Origin: Chitinophaga caeni
GTDB lineage: Bacteria > Bacteroidota > Bacteroidia > Chitinophagales > Chitinophagaceae
Length of the DNA stretch: 64,000 nucleotides
Direction: 5' to 3'
Assembly (NCBI RefSeq): GCF_002557795.1
Contig: NZ_CP023777.1
Span: 1,814,001-1,878,000, forward strand
Under the pieces are notes generated by a model, which saw nothing but the letters and a program-made list of their open reading frames with translations, searched no databases and was not told where the DNA came from. Both the position numbers and the translations under genes were made by a program. Position 1 is the first letter of the stretch. The number at the start of each line of letters is the position of its first letter. Positions 8,754 to 16,092 of the stretch are shown here, piece after piece.

Positions 8754-9593
8754 ATGTCCAATAAGCGTCAATTAGATATCGTAGTTATTTCTGATGTTCA
8801 CCTGGGGATTTACGGCTGCCATGCTAAGGAACTCGTCAAGTACCTGGATGAAATCGAACCTAAAATACTCATTCTCAATGGCGATATTATCGATATTTGG
8901 CAGTTTTCCAAGCGCTATTTCCCCAAATCACATACCAAGGTGATCCGCAAAATCCTGAAAATGATCGGGAAAGGCGTTGATGTGTATTACCTGACGGGTA
9001 ACCATGATGAGTCGCTCAGGAAATATGCCGGCTTCGAACTCAGTAATTTTTATATAGATAATAAGTTGATCCTCGAAGTGGATGGCAAAAAACATTGGTT
9101 TTTCCATGGCGACGTGTACGATGTGACCATGCAACATTCCAAGTGGTTGGCAAAATTAGGGGGAAAGGGCTACGATCTGCTGATCATCATTAACAGGTTG
9201 GTAAATCATATCTTGGAAAAAATGGGCCGCGAAAAGATGTCGTTTTCAAAAAAAGTGAAACAAAGTGTGAAAAGCGCCGTGAGCTTTGTCTCAAACTTTG
9301 AAGATACCGTGGCGGAAATTGCTGCCGACAAATCTTTCGACGTAGTTTGCTGCGGACATATCCACCAGCCTGTAATAAAAAATATGACTTTTGATAACAA
9401 GGATATATTATATATCAACTCCGGTGATTGGGTTGAAAGCCTAACCGCACTCGAATATTCCAATGGAAAATGGGAGTTGTATCAACACCCCGTTACTTCG
9501 GCGGGACAACAATTACCGGCAACAGAAGAGGAGGATGAATCTGTGATGGAATGGGAAATAGCCAAGACGATCACTTTCCCCACGTCTACATAA
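8754..9593 (+). CDS. LpxH-like calcineurin-type metallophosphoesterase
   Basis: The start is placed at the ATG at 8754 (279 residues, MSNKRQLDIVVISDVHLG), because the 18 residues encoded upstream from a GTG at 8700 do not fit the fold. Metal-binding motifs are all present: SDVHLG near 12, LNGDIIDIW near 43, TGNHDES near 80, FHGD near 116 and CGHIHQP near 202. The family includes UDP-2,3-diacylglucosamine hydrolase (LpxH) of lipid A synthesis and related phosphodiesterases. Its promoter carries four 11-bp repeats like the neighbouring genes, so it may be induced by phosphate starvation. A role in phosphate-saving lipid or polymer turnover is as plausible as lipid A synthesis. Confidence 0.82.
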   Translation: MSNKRQLDIVVISDVHLGIYGCHAKELVKYLDEIEPKILILNGDIIDIWQFSKRYFPKSHTKVIRKILKMIGKGVDVYYLTGNHDESLRKYAGFELSNFYIDNKLILEVDGKKHWFFHGDVYDVTMQHSKWLAKLGGKGYDLLIIINRLVNHILEKMGREKMSFSKKVKQSVKSAVSFVSNFEDTVAEIAADKSFDVVCCGHIHQPVIKNMTFDNKDILYINSGDWVESLTALEYSNGKWELYQHPVTSAGQQLPATEEEDESVMEWEIAKTITFPTST

Positions 9594-9635
9594 TAATATA
9601 AATGCCAACAAAAGCACTCGTTTTATTCACCTAGC

Positions 9636-9691
9636 TTTACAATTACATAACATCACATTAATATTTCCTTAATGTATTAGATGTAAGTTTG
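9636..9691 (+). promoter_or_regulatory. Pho-box-like promoter of the 134-residue orphan gene
   Basis: Cores TTTACA (9636), ATAACA (9647), TTAATA (9658) and TTAATG (9669) are spaced exactly 11 bp apart. The last begins 15 bp before TAAGTTTG (9684-9691), a perfect -7 element. No -33 TTG at the normal place is needed, as expected for an activator-dependent promoter. Confidence 0.68.
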
Positions 9692-9712
9692 TGATGATTG
9701 ATAATCAATGAG

Positions 9713-10117
9713 ATGAAAGTATTAAAATTACACCCGTACATGACCGTTGCATTATTACAAATGCAATTTCAACGATTGTTGCACTGCAATGTTGTGGTAT
9801 ATGCCCGTCATTCGTCTGCCGATGAACAGGACGTGCTACGTGATGTAGGTTTCATCGAGGCGGCGCTTGTAGAACACCCGATAGACGAAACATTGAGCCT
9901 CAGGGAGTTTGAAGAAGTCTTGGAAGATCAGTTTAACATTAGCATGGAAATTTGTAATAATGATTGGAAACCTTTTACCAATAAAAGTCTTCGCTTGTTC
10001 CAGTTGCCCGCCATGTTGAAAAATACATCCCAAAACAATAATAACCCTTTAGACCTGGGATTCGATTTTTTAGCCCGCCTACTTCCACCTAATAGTGCGC
10101 AACCTAACATTATATAA
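9713..10117 (+). CDS. Uncharacterised 134-residue cytoplasmic protein under a Pho-box-like promoter
   Basis: I do not recognise a family. The ATG at 9713 (MKVLKLHPYMTV) is preferred over an in-frame TTG at 9698, which would sit at the predicted transcription start. There is no signal peptide or membrane helix. The protein appears to have a duplicated small alpha/beta layout: a strand, a helix (TVALLQMQFQRLL) and a strand (NVVVYARHS), then an acidic second half with LSLREFEEVLEDQF and SMEICN. The C-terminus is low in complexity with four consecutive Asn. The promoter has the same 11-bp repeat geometry as its neighbours, so it is probably a member of the same regulon. Confidence 0.7.
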   Translation: MKVLKLHPYMTVALLQMQFQRLLHCNVVVYARHSSADEQDVLRDVGFIEAALVEHPIDETLSLREFEEVLEDQFNISMEICNNDWKPFTNKSLRLFQLPAMLKNTSQNNNNPLDLGFDFLARLLPPNSAQPNII

Positions 10118-10187
10118 TAATGTATAGCAGAGGAAAGGTGAGAAGTAGCTTCCCCCGTTAACCCGAATGCGGCCATTAGGTTCGTAG

Positions 10188-10272
10188 TTAACTATTCTTT
10201 AATGATTCCTTAACATTTAACATCCTGGTAATATTGGGTTAACATTACGGTAATGGCAAGCGTCTAGCTTTG
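10188..10272 (+). promoter_or_regulatory. Double-register Pho-box-like promoter of the TonB-dependent receptor gene
   Basis: Array A has cores TTAACT (10188), TTAATG (10199) and TTAACA (10210). Array B has TTAACA (10217), GTAATA (10228), TTAACA (10239) and GTAATG (10250). Each array has exact 11-bp spacing, and the two are offset by 7 bp. The last core starts 15 bp before TAGCTTTG (10265-10272), a perfect -7 element. The predicted leader is about 15 nt. Confidence 0.7.
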
Positions 10273-10291
10273 CAATCAAATTCAAGCAAAA

Positions 10292-13096
10292 GTGAAACGC
10301 ATATTTCAAACAAACCTGTTCATTTTATTCCTATTCAGTTCCATTTGGGCCTCTGCTCAAAACGCGACTAAATCCGGCCGCATTGTTGGTAAAGTAACCG
10401 ATAAGAAGTCCGGTGAGGCGTTAATTGGTGTTACAGTATTGATTCATGGTACTGCTAACGGCACCGTAACTGATGTTGAAGGTAATTATTCCCTGCCGGT
10501 TACCTCCGGTGTTTATACCGTTGATTTCAAGTATATCGGATACGCTACCAAATCCATCGGTGATGTAAAAGTAGAAGGTCAAGTGCCGATTACTTTAAAT
10601 ATTATCATGGATGAACCTGCTTCGCAGAATTTGAAGGAGGTCGTGATCAGGGGTACTTTCAAACAGGAAACGATTAATGCAATTTATGTTGCACAAAAGA
10701 ATAATGCAGTTGTATCCGATGGTATCTCTGCCGATCTTATTAAAAAATCACCAGATCGTAATACCGGTGATGTTTTAAAAAGGGTGAGCGGTACCAGTAT
10801 AACTGATAACAAATTCGTTGTTGTACGCGGCTTGGCCGAACGTTACAATACGACCTTGATGAATAGCAACCTGCTGCCTAGTACAGAACCTGATAAAAAA
10901 GCCTTCTCTTTTAATATTATTCCATCTTCATTGATAGATAATATTATAATTTATAAAACGGCATCTCCTGATTTACCCGGTGATTTTGCCGGTGGGGCCG
11001 TAAAGGTCAATACCAAGGACTTACCAAATCAGCCGTTTACAGAATTGTCATTGAGCTTGGGTTATCATACCCTTACAACCTTCAAAGATTTTTCTGCCGC
11101 TGGTCCGAAAGGTAAATTGGATTGGGCTGGTTTCCTCGACAATTCAAAAGATTTACCTAGCGCGTATACTAGCGTACAAGATCAATATTCAAATTTGCCT
11201 TCTGCCGATCGTAAAACGATTACGCAGCAGTTCCCGAATACTTTCGGGGATATCCGCAACAGCAAAAGCTTACCTAATATCGGTTTGCAGTTCTCTACCG
11301 GAAGCACTATGCAAATGGAGAATGGTCACCGCCTGGGGTATTTATTAGCGGTAAATTACGGTACTTCCCGCAGACTTACGCAAGGGGAAAGAAGTGATTT
11401 TGACATCGAGAAAAATCAAATGAACTTCAGCGCTACCGATAATTTTGAAGAATCCCGCAACCTCGGTGCATTGTTGAATCTCGCGTATTCTTATAATAAA
11501 AGCAAAATCGCGTGGAAGAACTTTTTCAACAACGATTTTGATCTGAATTATTTAACCCGTAACGGTTGGAATTTCCGTAGCGCCGGCGATACCATGTTGG
11601 TGAACGGTTCTTCTGCCGAGACAACACAAAACGGCTTATTCAATTCAGTTGTAGAAGGTACGCACCAGTTAGGTAACCAGCACATCATCGTGGATTGGAA
11701 TGCTTCATATGGCCGCGCTTACCGCAACCAACCTGATCAAAGAATCTTCTCTTCATTTAATAATAATGATCCTCAACAACCGTACTATGTAATCATCAGT
11801 AACGTGAATAGTCCTCAACCTAACTCTTTAGGCCGTATCTATTCCAACCTTACGGAAAATATTTACGGTGGTGGATTGAACGTAACCGTGCCGTTTAAAT
11901 TATTCAATGAAAATGCGAAGTTCAAAGCCGGTGCCTTGAAAAACTACCGTAGCCGCGATTTCGGTGTAACTGCATTAGGTTATACAGATGTTAGGTACGG
12001 GCAAAATATCACTTTAGATAAAGGATTGAACGAATCCAACATCTTCTCCCCCGAGAATTTGGAGAAATACAATATCGTATTATCGAAATTGGATTTGAAC
12101 TCTACCGATTATAAAGGTACCTCCGATTTAAACGCCGGTTACCTGATGTTGGATAACCGCCTGTTGAAAAACTTGCGCATGGTGTGGGGCGCACGTATCG
12201 AAAACTATGTGCAAGAATTAAAATCACCGGGAAAAGCGAATCAAAAATATACGAATACAGATGTATTGCCTTCCGTAAACTTGACTTACAACCTTACCGA
12301 AAAATCCAATTTGAGAGGTTCGTTCTTCATGGCTGTAAACAGGCCTGAGTTCCGCGAGTTGGCAGCCTATTCACAATATGATTATGAGAATGATTTCATT
12401 ATCAGGGGTGAAACGGAGTTGAAACGTAGTACCAGTTTGAATGCCGATATGCGCTATGAATTTTACAGCGGCATCGGTGAGATCATTTCCGCATCAGTAT
12501 TCTATAAAAAATTTACTGACCCGATCGAGCAAATCAACTTGGGTAATAAAATATTGACTTATCAAAATGCCGTTTCAGCTACGACGATCGGCGCCGAGTT
12601 GGAAGTGCGTAAAAACCTCGCATTCCTTGCTAGCAATAGTTTCTTAAAAAATATGACTTTCTACGTAAATGCATCTTTAATCAATGGCGATATCACCTTG
12701 CAAAACCGCGGAAACCTTTCCAGCCCGATGCAAGGGCAATCACCTTACCTGATTAATAGTGGTTTAACCTATGCAGCGCCGGAAGGATTTGCATTCAACA
12801 TCTTGTATAACAAGGTAGGAGAAAGGTTGAAGTTCCGTGGAGAACAAGGTGGCGTAGATGTATTCGAGAAAGCCAGGGATGTGATCGATTTACAGTTGAG
12901 CAAATCGATCCTGAACCAAAGAGGTGAAATCAAGTTGAATGTCAGCGATATTTTGGCGCAACCGATCCGTTATTATTATAACTATGATGCAGAAGGGAAA
13001 ACGGCATACGATCCTTCAGTTGATCGCGTGATTAACCAATGGAAACCGGGATCTACCATCTCTTTATCGTTCAAATACAAGTTTGACAAAAAATAG
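10292..13096 (+). CDS. TonB-dependent outer-membrane receptor, probably phosphate-regulated
   Basis: The 934-residue protein starts at a GTG (10292) and has a signal peptide ending SIWASAQ (about residue 22). A carboxypeptidase-like regulatory domain follows (about 28-112: GRIVGKVTDKKSGEALIGVTV, DVEGNYSLPV), then a plug domain (about 125-240) and a beta-barrel to a C-terminus ending SLSFKYKFDKK. It is not SusC: it has no SusC plug signature and no SusD partner, and is followed instead by a beta-rich lipoprotein. Its promoter has seven 11-bp repeats, the largest array in the cluster. The ligand is unknown; a phosphorylated compound or a siderophore-like ligand induced under phosphate limitation would both fit. 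Confidence 0.9.
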   Translation: MKRIFQTNLFILFLFSSIWASAQNATKSGRIVGKVTDKKSGEALIGVTVLIHGTANGTVTDVEGNYSLPVTSGVYTVDFKYIGYATKSIGDVKVEGQVPITLNIIMDEPASQNLKEVVIRGTFKQETINAIYVAQKNNAVVSDGISADLIKKSPDRNTGDVLKRVSGTSITDNKFVVVRGLAERYNTTLMNSNLLPSTEPDKKAFSFNIIPSSLIDNIIIYKTASPDLPGDFAGGAVKVNTKDLPNQPFTELSLSLGYHTLTTFKDFSAAGPKGKLDWAGFLDNSKDLPSAYTSVQDQYSNLPSADRKTITQQFPNTFGDIRNSKSLPNIGLQFSTGSTMQMENGHRLGYLLAVNYGTSRRLTQGERSDFDIEKNQMNFSATDNFEESRNLGALLNLAYSYNKSKIAWKNFFNNDFDLNYLTRNGWNFRSAGDTMLVNGSSAETTQNGLFNSVVEGTHQLGNQHIIVDWNASYGRAYRNQPDQRIFSSFNNNDPQQPYYVIISNVNSPQPNSLGRIYSNLTENIYGGGLNVTVPFKLFNENAKFKAGALKNYRSRDFGVTALGYTDVRYGQNITLDKGLNESNIFSPENLEKYNIVLSKLDLNSTDYKGTSDLNAGYLMLDNRLLKNLRMVWGARIENYVQELKSPGKANQKYTNTDVLPSVNLTYNLTEKSNLRGSFFMAVNRPEFRELAAYSQYDYENDFIIRGETELKRSTSLNADMRYEFYSGIGEIISASVFYKKFTDPIEQINLGNKILTYQNAVSATTIGAELEVRKNLAFLASNSFLKNMTFYVNASLINGDITLQNRGNLSSPMQGQSPYLINSGLTYAAPEGFAFNILYNKVGERLKFRGEQGGVDVFEKARDVIDLQLSKSILNQRGEIKLNVSDILAQPIRYYYNYDAEGKTAYDPSVDRVINQWKPGSTISLSFKYKFDKK

Positions 13097-13107
13097 TTTT
13101 GATACCG

Positions 13108-13177
13108 GTGTTAACATTAAATAAATATAATGTTAACACTGGCTTAAAACCCTTATAAATAGTATTTCACAACTTTA
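13108..13177 (+). promoter_or_regulatory. Pho-box-like promoter of the lipoprotein gene, overlapping a perfect palindrome
   Basis: Cores TTAACA (13111), TAAATA (13122), TTAACA (13133), TTAAAA (13144) and ATAAAT (13155) are spaced at 11 bp. The last is 15 bp before CAACTTTA (13170-13177), a weak -7 element with two mismatches. The 11-bp arms GTGTTAACATT (13108-13118) and AATGTTAACAC (13129-13139) are also perfect reverse complements around a 10-bp A/T spacer. The palindrome may act instead as a weak 3' hairpin for the receptor gene, but no T-tract follows. Confidence 0.5.
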
Positions 13178-13205
13178 CATTGTCGTTAAAAACAAACACA
13201 ATTTC

Positions 13206-14570
13206 ATGAGAAAATTACTTTTTGCAAGTTTTGCCATCGCAGCTATCATGGCATCTTGTTCAGATGATGACAATAATGGTACACCGAATCCAGGACCTGA
13301 CCCATCCGGTGATACAGTTAGTATCCGAGGTGTTTTAACAGGTGAAACTAAATTGGAAGCCAGCAAGGTTTATAAATTAAGGGGTTACGTATACGTTCCT
13401 TCCGGTTCAACATTAACGATCGAAGCTGGTACTACGATCTTAAGTACCAAGGACTCTGCGGGTGTATTATTGATCGCTAAAGGAGCAACTATCGATGCCC
13501 GGGGTACTGCTGCAAAGCCTATCGTATTTACCAGTGGCGAGAAAGAACCAGTTGCAGGTGATTTAGGTGGTATCATCATTGCCGGTGATGCTACAACTAA
13601 CGGAAACCATAGCGCTATCGAGGGTTCTGTTGATTCTAAATACGGTGCTTTCGGAGGTAATAATGATGCCGACAACTCCGGTTATTTACAATATGTAAGG
13701 ATTGAGTATGCTGGTAAAGCAGTTGCTGCTGATGATGAAGTAAACGGTCTTTCTTTATATGGTGTTGGTAGTGGTACAACGATCGATCACATCCAGGTAG
13801 TTCGCGGTTTGGACGATGCTTATGAATTTTTCGGTGGCGCCGTAGAAGCGAAATATTTGATCGCTTACAATACTGCTGATGACGATTTCGATTTCGATGA
13901 TGGTTTCCACGGTAAAATCCAGTTCGCGGTTTCTATCAAGGATCCGAAATTTGTAGATAACAAATCCGGTGGTGATTACTCTAACAACTTTGAGTTCGAT
14001 AACTCTAATGGTAAAAAACCATTTGATATTACTCCATTCACTTATCCTATTTTATCAAACTTTACTTTGATCGGTCCTAACAATGCTGCTGGTACTGTAG
14101 ATGGTTACGGTTATAACATGCGTATTAGGAGAGGAACTAAATTCGTACTGGGTAACTCGGTTGTATTAGGTGGTCAAAAAGCGGGTTTAGATTTGGATAA
14201 TGACTTGACAGTTCAGAACTATATCGATGGTGAAAGCGGTCTAAGAAATAGCTTGATCAGCTCAGTTACCGAGACTTATAAAGTTGACTTGTTAACTAAC
14301 ACAGGTTTATTAGATGCAGCCGGTTTGAAAGCTTTGGTAGAAACTCGTGATAACACGGTTTCTTTCACAAGTCCTGCTGATGTTAAATTAACTGACGCCT
14401 TCAATAATGCTGCTCCGAACTTAGCTCCTGCTACAGGTTCTCCTGCATTAACCGGTGCTGCGTTTACCGATCAATTAGCGGATGGTTTCTTCACCAAGGT
14501 TACTTACCGCGGTGCTATCGATCCAGCTAGCGATTGGACAAAAGATACTTGGACTGTTTGGAACAGGTAA
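13206..14570 (+). CDS. Surface lipoprotein with beta-helix-like repeats, partner of the TonB receptor
   Basis: The 454-residue protein begins with a lipoprotein signal peptide; the lipobox is MASC with Cys18, followed by acidic SDDDNN, a pattern compatible with outer-surface export in Bacteroidota. After a Gly/Pro linker the mature part is rich in Gly, Asp and short beta strands (VPSGSTLTIEAGTTI, LLIAKGATIDARGT, KPIVFTSG, GDLGGIIIAG), which suggests a right-handed beta-helix or similar fold. There is no recognisable catalytic motif. It follows the receptor by 109 bp, ends at a strong terminator and has its own repeat-bearing promoter. It probably captures the receptor's ligand at the surface. 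This role is inferred from position. Confidence 0.8.
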   Translation: MRKLLFASFAIAAIMASCSDDDNNGTPNPGPDPSGDTVSIRGVLTGETKLEASKVYKLRGYVYVPSGSTLTIEAGTTILSTKDSAGVLLIAKGATIDARGTAAKPIVFTSGEKEPVAGDLGGIIIAGDATTNGNHSAIEGSVDSKYGAFGGNNDADNSGYLQYVRIEYAGKAVAADDEVNGLSLYGVGSGTTIDHIQVVRGLDDAYEFFGGAVEAKYLIAYNTADDDFDFDDGFHGKIQFAVSIKDPKFVDNKSGGDYSNNFEFDNSNGKKPFDITPFTYPILSNFTLIGPNNAAGTVDGYGYNMRIRRGTKFVLGNSVVLGGQKAGLDLDNDLTVQNYIDGESGLRNSLISSVTETYKVDLLTNTGLLDAAGLKALVETRDNTVSFTSPADVKLTDAFNNAAPNLAPATGSPALTGAAFTDQLADGFFTKVTYRGAIDPASDWTKDTWTVWNR

Positions 14571-14617
14571 AAAATCACGAAATAAGATATAACATAGATT
14601 GGCATAATGCTGTATGG

Positions 14618-14645
14618 AGCCCCCCGGCAAACCGGGGGCTTTTTA
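14618..14645 (+). terminator. Intrinsic terminator of the lipoprotein gene
   Basis: A very GC-rich stem (AGCCCCCCGG / CCGGGGGCT with one bulged C, loop CAAA) is followed by TTTTT, 47 bp after the stop codon. Confidence 0.9.
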
Positions 14646-14666
14646 TGTATTGTGCGAACAGAACCT

Positions 14667-14674
14667 TATTTTTG
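14667..14674 (+). promoter_or_regulatory. -7 promoter element of the porin gene
   Basis: TATTTTTG matches TAnnTTTG fully and lies 18 bp before the chosen ATG and directly after the terminator. No 11-bp TTAACA-type repeats precede it, so the porin is probably regulated differently from the receptor and lipoprotein genes. Confidence 0.55.
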
Positions 14675-14692
14675 CGGAAATTTTTTTCTAGG

Positions 14693-16015
14693 ATGAAAAG
14701 TAAGGTTTGCATCGTGGTATTTGTGCTCACCCTTTGTATGGGGAAGACATCAAAGGCCCAGTTTCTGATGGATATGATTGATACTACTACCAGCTTGGGA
14801 AAGGGTATGTTTTCCATGTACAAGAAATTTGATGCCGTTAGGTTAAGTGGTTATATGCAGCCCCAATTTCAATATATCCAAACAAGAGGCGCCGAATCCT
14901 TTGCCGGCGGAGATTTTAAAGAACATGTTGATAATCGCTTCATGTTACGCCGCGGCCGTATCAAGGTAGATTACGAGCGTTTCAATAAGGAAGGGTACCC
15001 GGTTATGCAGTTTGCCTTCCAGTTTGATGGAACAGAACGCGGGGTGAACATACGCGATTTCTTCGGTCGTTTTTTTGAGAATAAATTGAATTATTTCTCT
15101 ATGACAATTGGTGTGTTTGCAAGACCTATCGGTTGGGAAGTGAATTATTCATCCAGCGTACGTGAAACGCCCGAAAGGGGCCGTATGTCACAAATCCTGA
15201 TGAAAACAGAGCGGGATTTAGGGGTGATGTTTTCTTTTGAACCAAGGCAAGCGGATCATCCATTGCGCAACTTCAAAGTGGACCTGGGGTTCTTTAATGG
15301 ACAAGGTTTATCAGGCAGCGGGGATTATGACAGCCACAAGGATATCGGCACCAGGATAGCGCTAAAACCAAAATTAATAGCCAATGATGTACAGCTTTCT
15401 GCCGGGGCATCAATGTGGTATGGAGGAATCGAGCAGTTTACGAACCGGGTTTACAAAATGCAGGCTACTGGCGACGGACATTACGCTTTTAAAGAAAATT
15501 CAGATTCTTCAAATATCGGGGAGATTGCCCCGAGGCATTATTTCGGTGCGGATGCCCAACTAAGGTTTTTACATCCTTATGGCAAAACGGAGTTCAGGGC
15601 CGAATACTTGGCTGGTACGCAAACTGCTACAGCAAAGGAGTCTGAAACCCCCGGCATCATACCCATTGATATAGACGGGAATTACCAGCCTTTGTATATC
15701 CGCCGTTTTGATGGAGCGTACTTCTACTTTTTACAAAACCTTGGGAGCAAGAAACACCAATTCGTGTTAAAATACGATTGGTATGATCCGAATAAAAGAG
15801 TGAAAGGAACAGAAATAGGTGCACCGAATACGAATACTACACCGGCAGATATCAGGTATGACACGTTCGGATTTGGATATGTTTATTACTTCGATGAACA
15901 TCTAAAAGCGACATTCTATTACGATATGGTGAAAAATGAGGATACCGCGCTGCCCGGGTATACGGAGGATTTAAAGGATAATGTATTTACGTGCAGGTTG
16001 CAATTTCAATTTTGA
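14693..16015 (+). CDS. OprO/OprP-type (phosphate-selective) porin
   Basis: The start is set at the ATG at 14693 (440 residues) because it follows a terminator and a -7 element and gives a proper signal peptide (MKSKVCIVVFVLTLCMGKTSKAQ); the reading frame is open farther upstream only through the terminator. The mature chain has the alternating aromatic/charged pattern of a beta-barrel, with RLSGYMQPQFQYI, RFMLRRGRIKVDYE and RDFFGRFFENK typical of the phosphate-selective porin O/P family, and ends in a Phe-terminated strand (CRLQFQF) suited to BAM recognition. Ion selectivity cannot be judged from sequence, but the setting beside PhoR/PhoB and Pit supports phosphate. Confidence 0.82.
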   Translation: MKSKVCIVVFVLTLCMGKTSKAQFLMDMIDTTTSLGKGMFSMYKKFDAVRLSGYMQPQFQYIQTRGAESFAGGDFKEHVDNRFMLRRGRIKVDYERFNKEGYPVMQFAFQFDGTERGVNIRDFFGRFFENKLNYFSMTIGVFARPIGWEVNYSSSVRETPERGRMSQILMKTERDLGVMFSFEPRQADHPLRNFKVDLGFFNGQGLSGSGDYDSHKDIGTRIALKPKLIANDVQLSAGASMWYGGIEQFTNRVYKMQATGDGHYAFKENSDSSNIGEIAPRHYFGADAQLRFLHPYGKTEFRAEYLAGTQTATAKESETPGIIPIDIDGNYQPLYIRRFDGAYFYFLQNLGSKKHQFVLKYDWYDPNKRVKGTEIGAPNTNTTPADIRYDTFGFGYVYYFDEHLKATFYYDMVKNEDTALPGYTEDLKDNVFTCRLQFQF

Positions 16016-16042
16016 TGGATCGTACCGCCTATCTTGTACGGG

Positions 16043-16070
16043 GTAGAGACAAGGTTTTTCTTGTCTCTAC
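16043..16070. repeat. Perfect 11-bp stem-loop between convergent porin and phoR-like genes
   Basis: The arms GTAGAGACAAG (16043-16053) and CTTGTCTCTAC (16060-16070) pair perfectly around a loop GTTTTT. It lies between the stop codons of two convergent genes and may be a bidirectional terminator, but it lacks flanking T-tracts. GTAGAGAC...GTCTCTAC palindromes remind me of interspersed palindromes in other Bacteroidota and cyanobacterial genomes. Confidence 0.7.
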
Positions 16071-16092
16071 TAGCGTCCCGCGATCGATCGCA

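Noticed and set aside
13081..13142. The palindrome after the receptor gene as a classical terminator
   Set aside because: No T-tract follows on the plus strand, and the sequence fits the 11-bp repeat array better.
14534..14692. Extended N-terminus of the porin from an upstream ATG
   Set aside because: The extension crosses a strong terminator and the -7 element; the ATG at 14693 gives a normal signal peptide.
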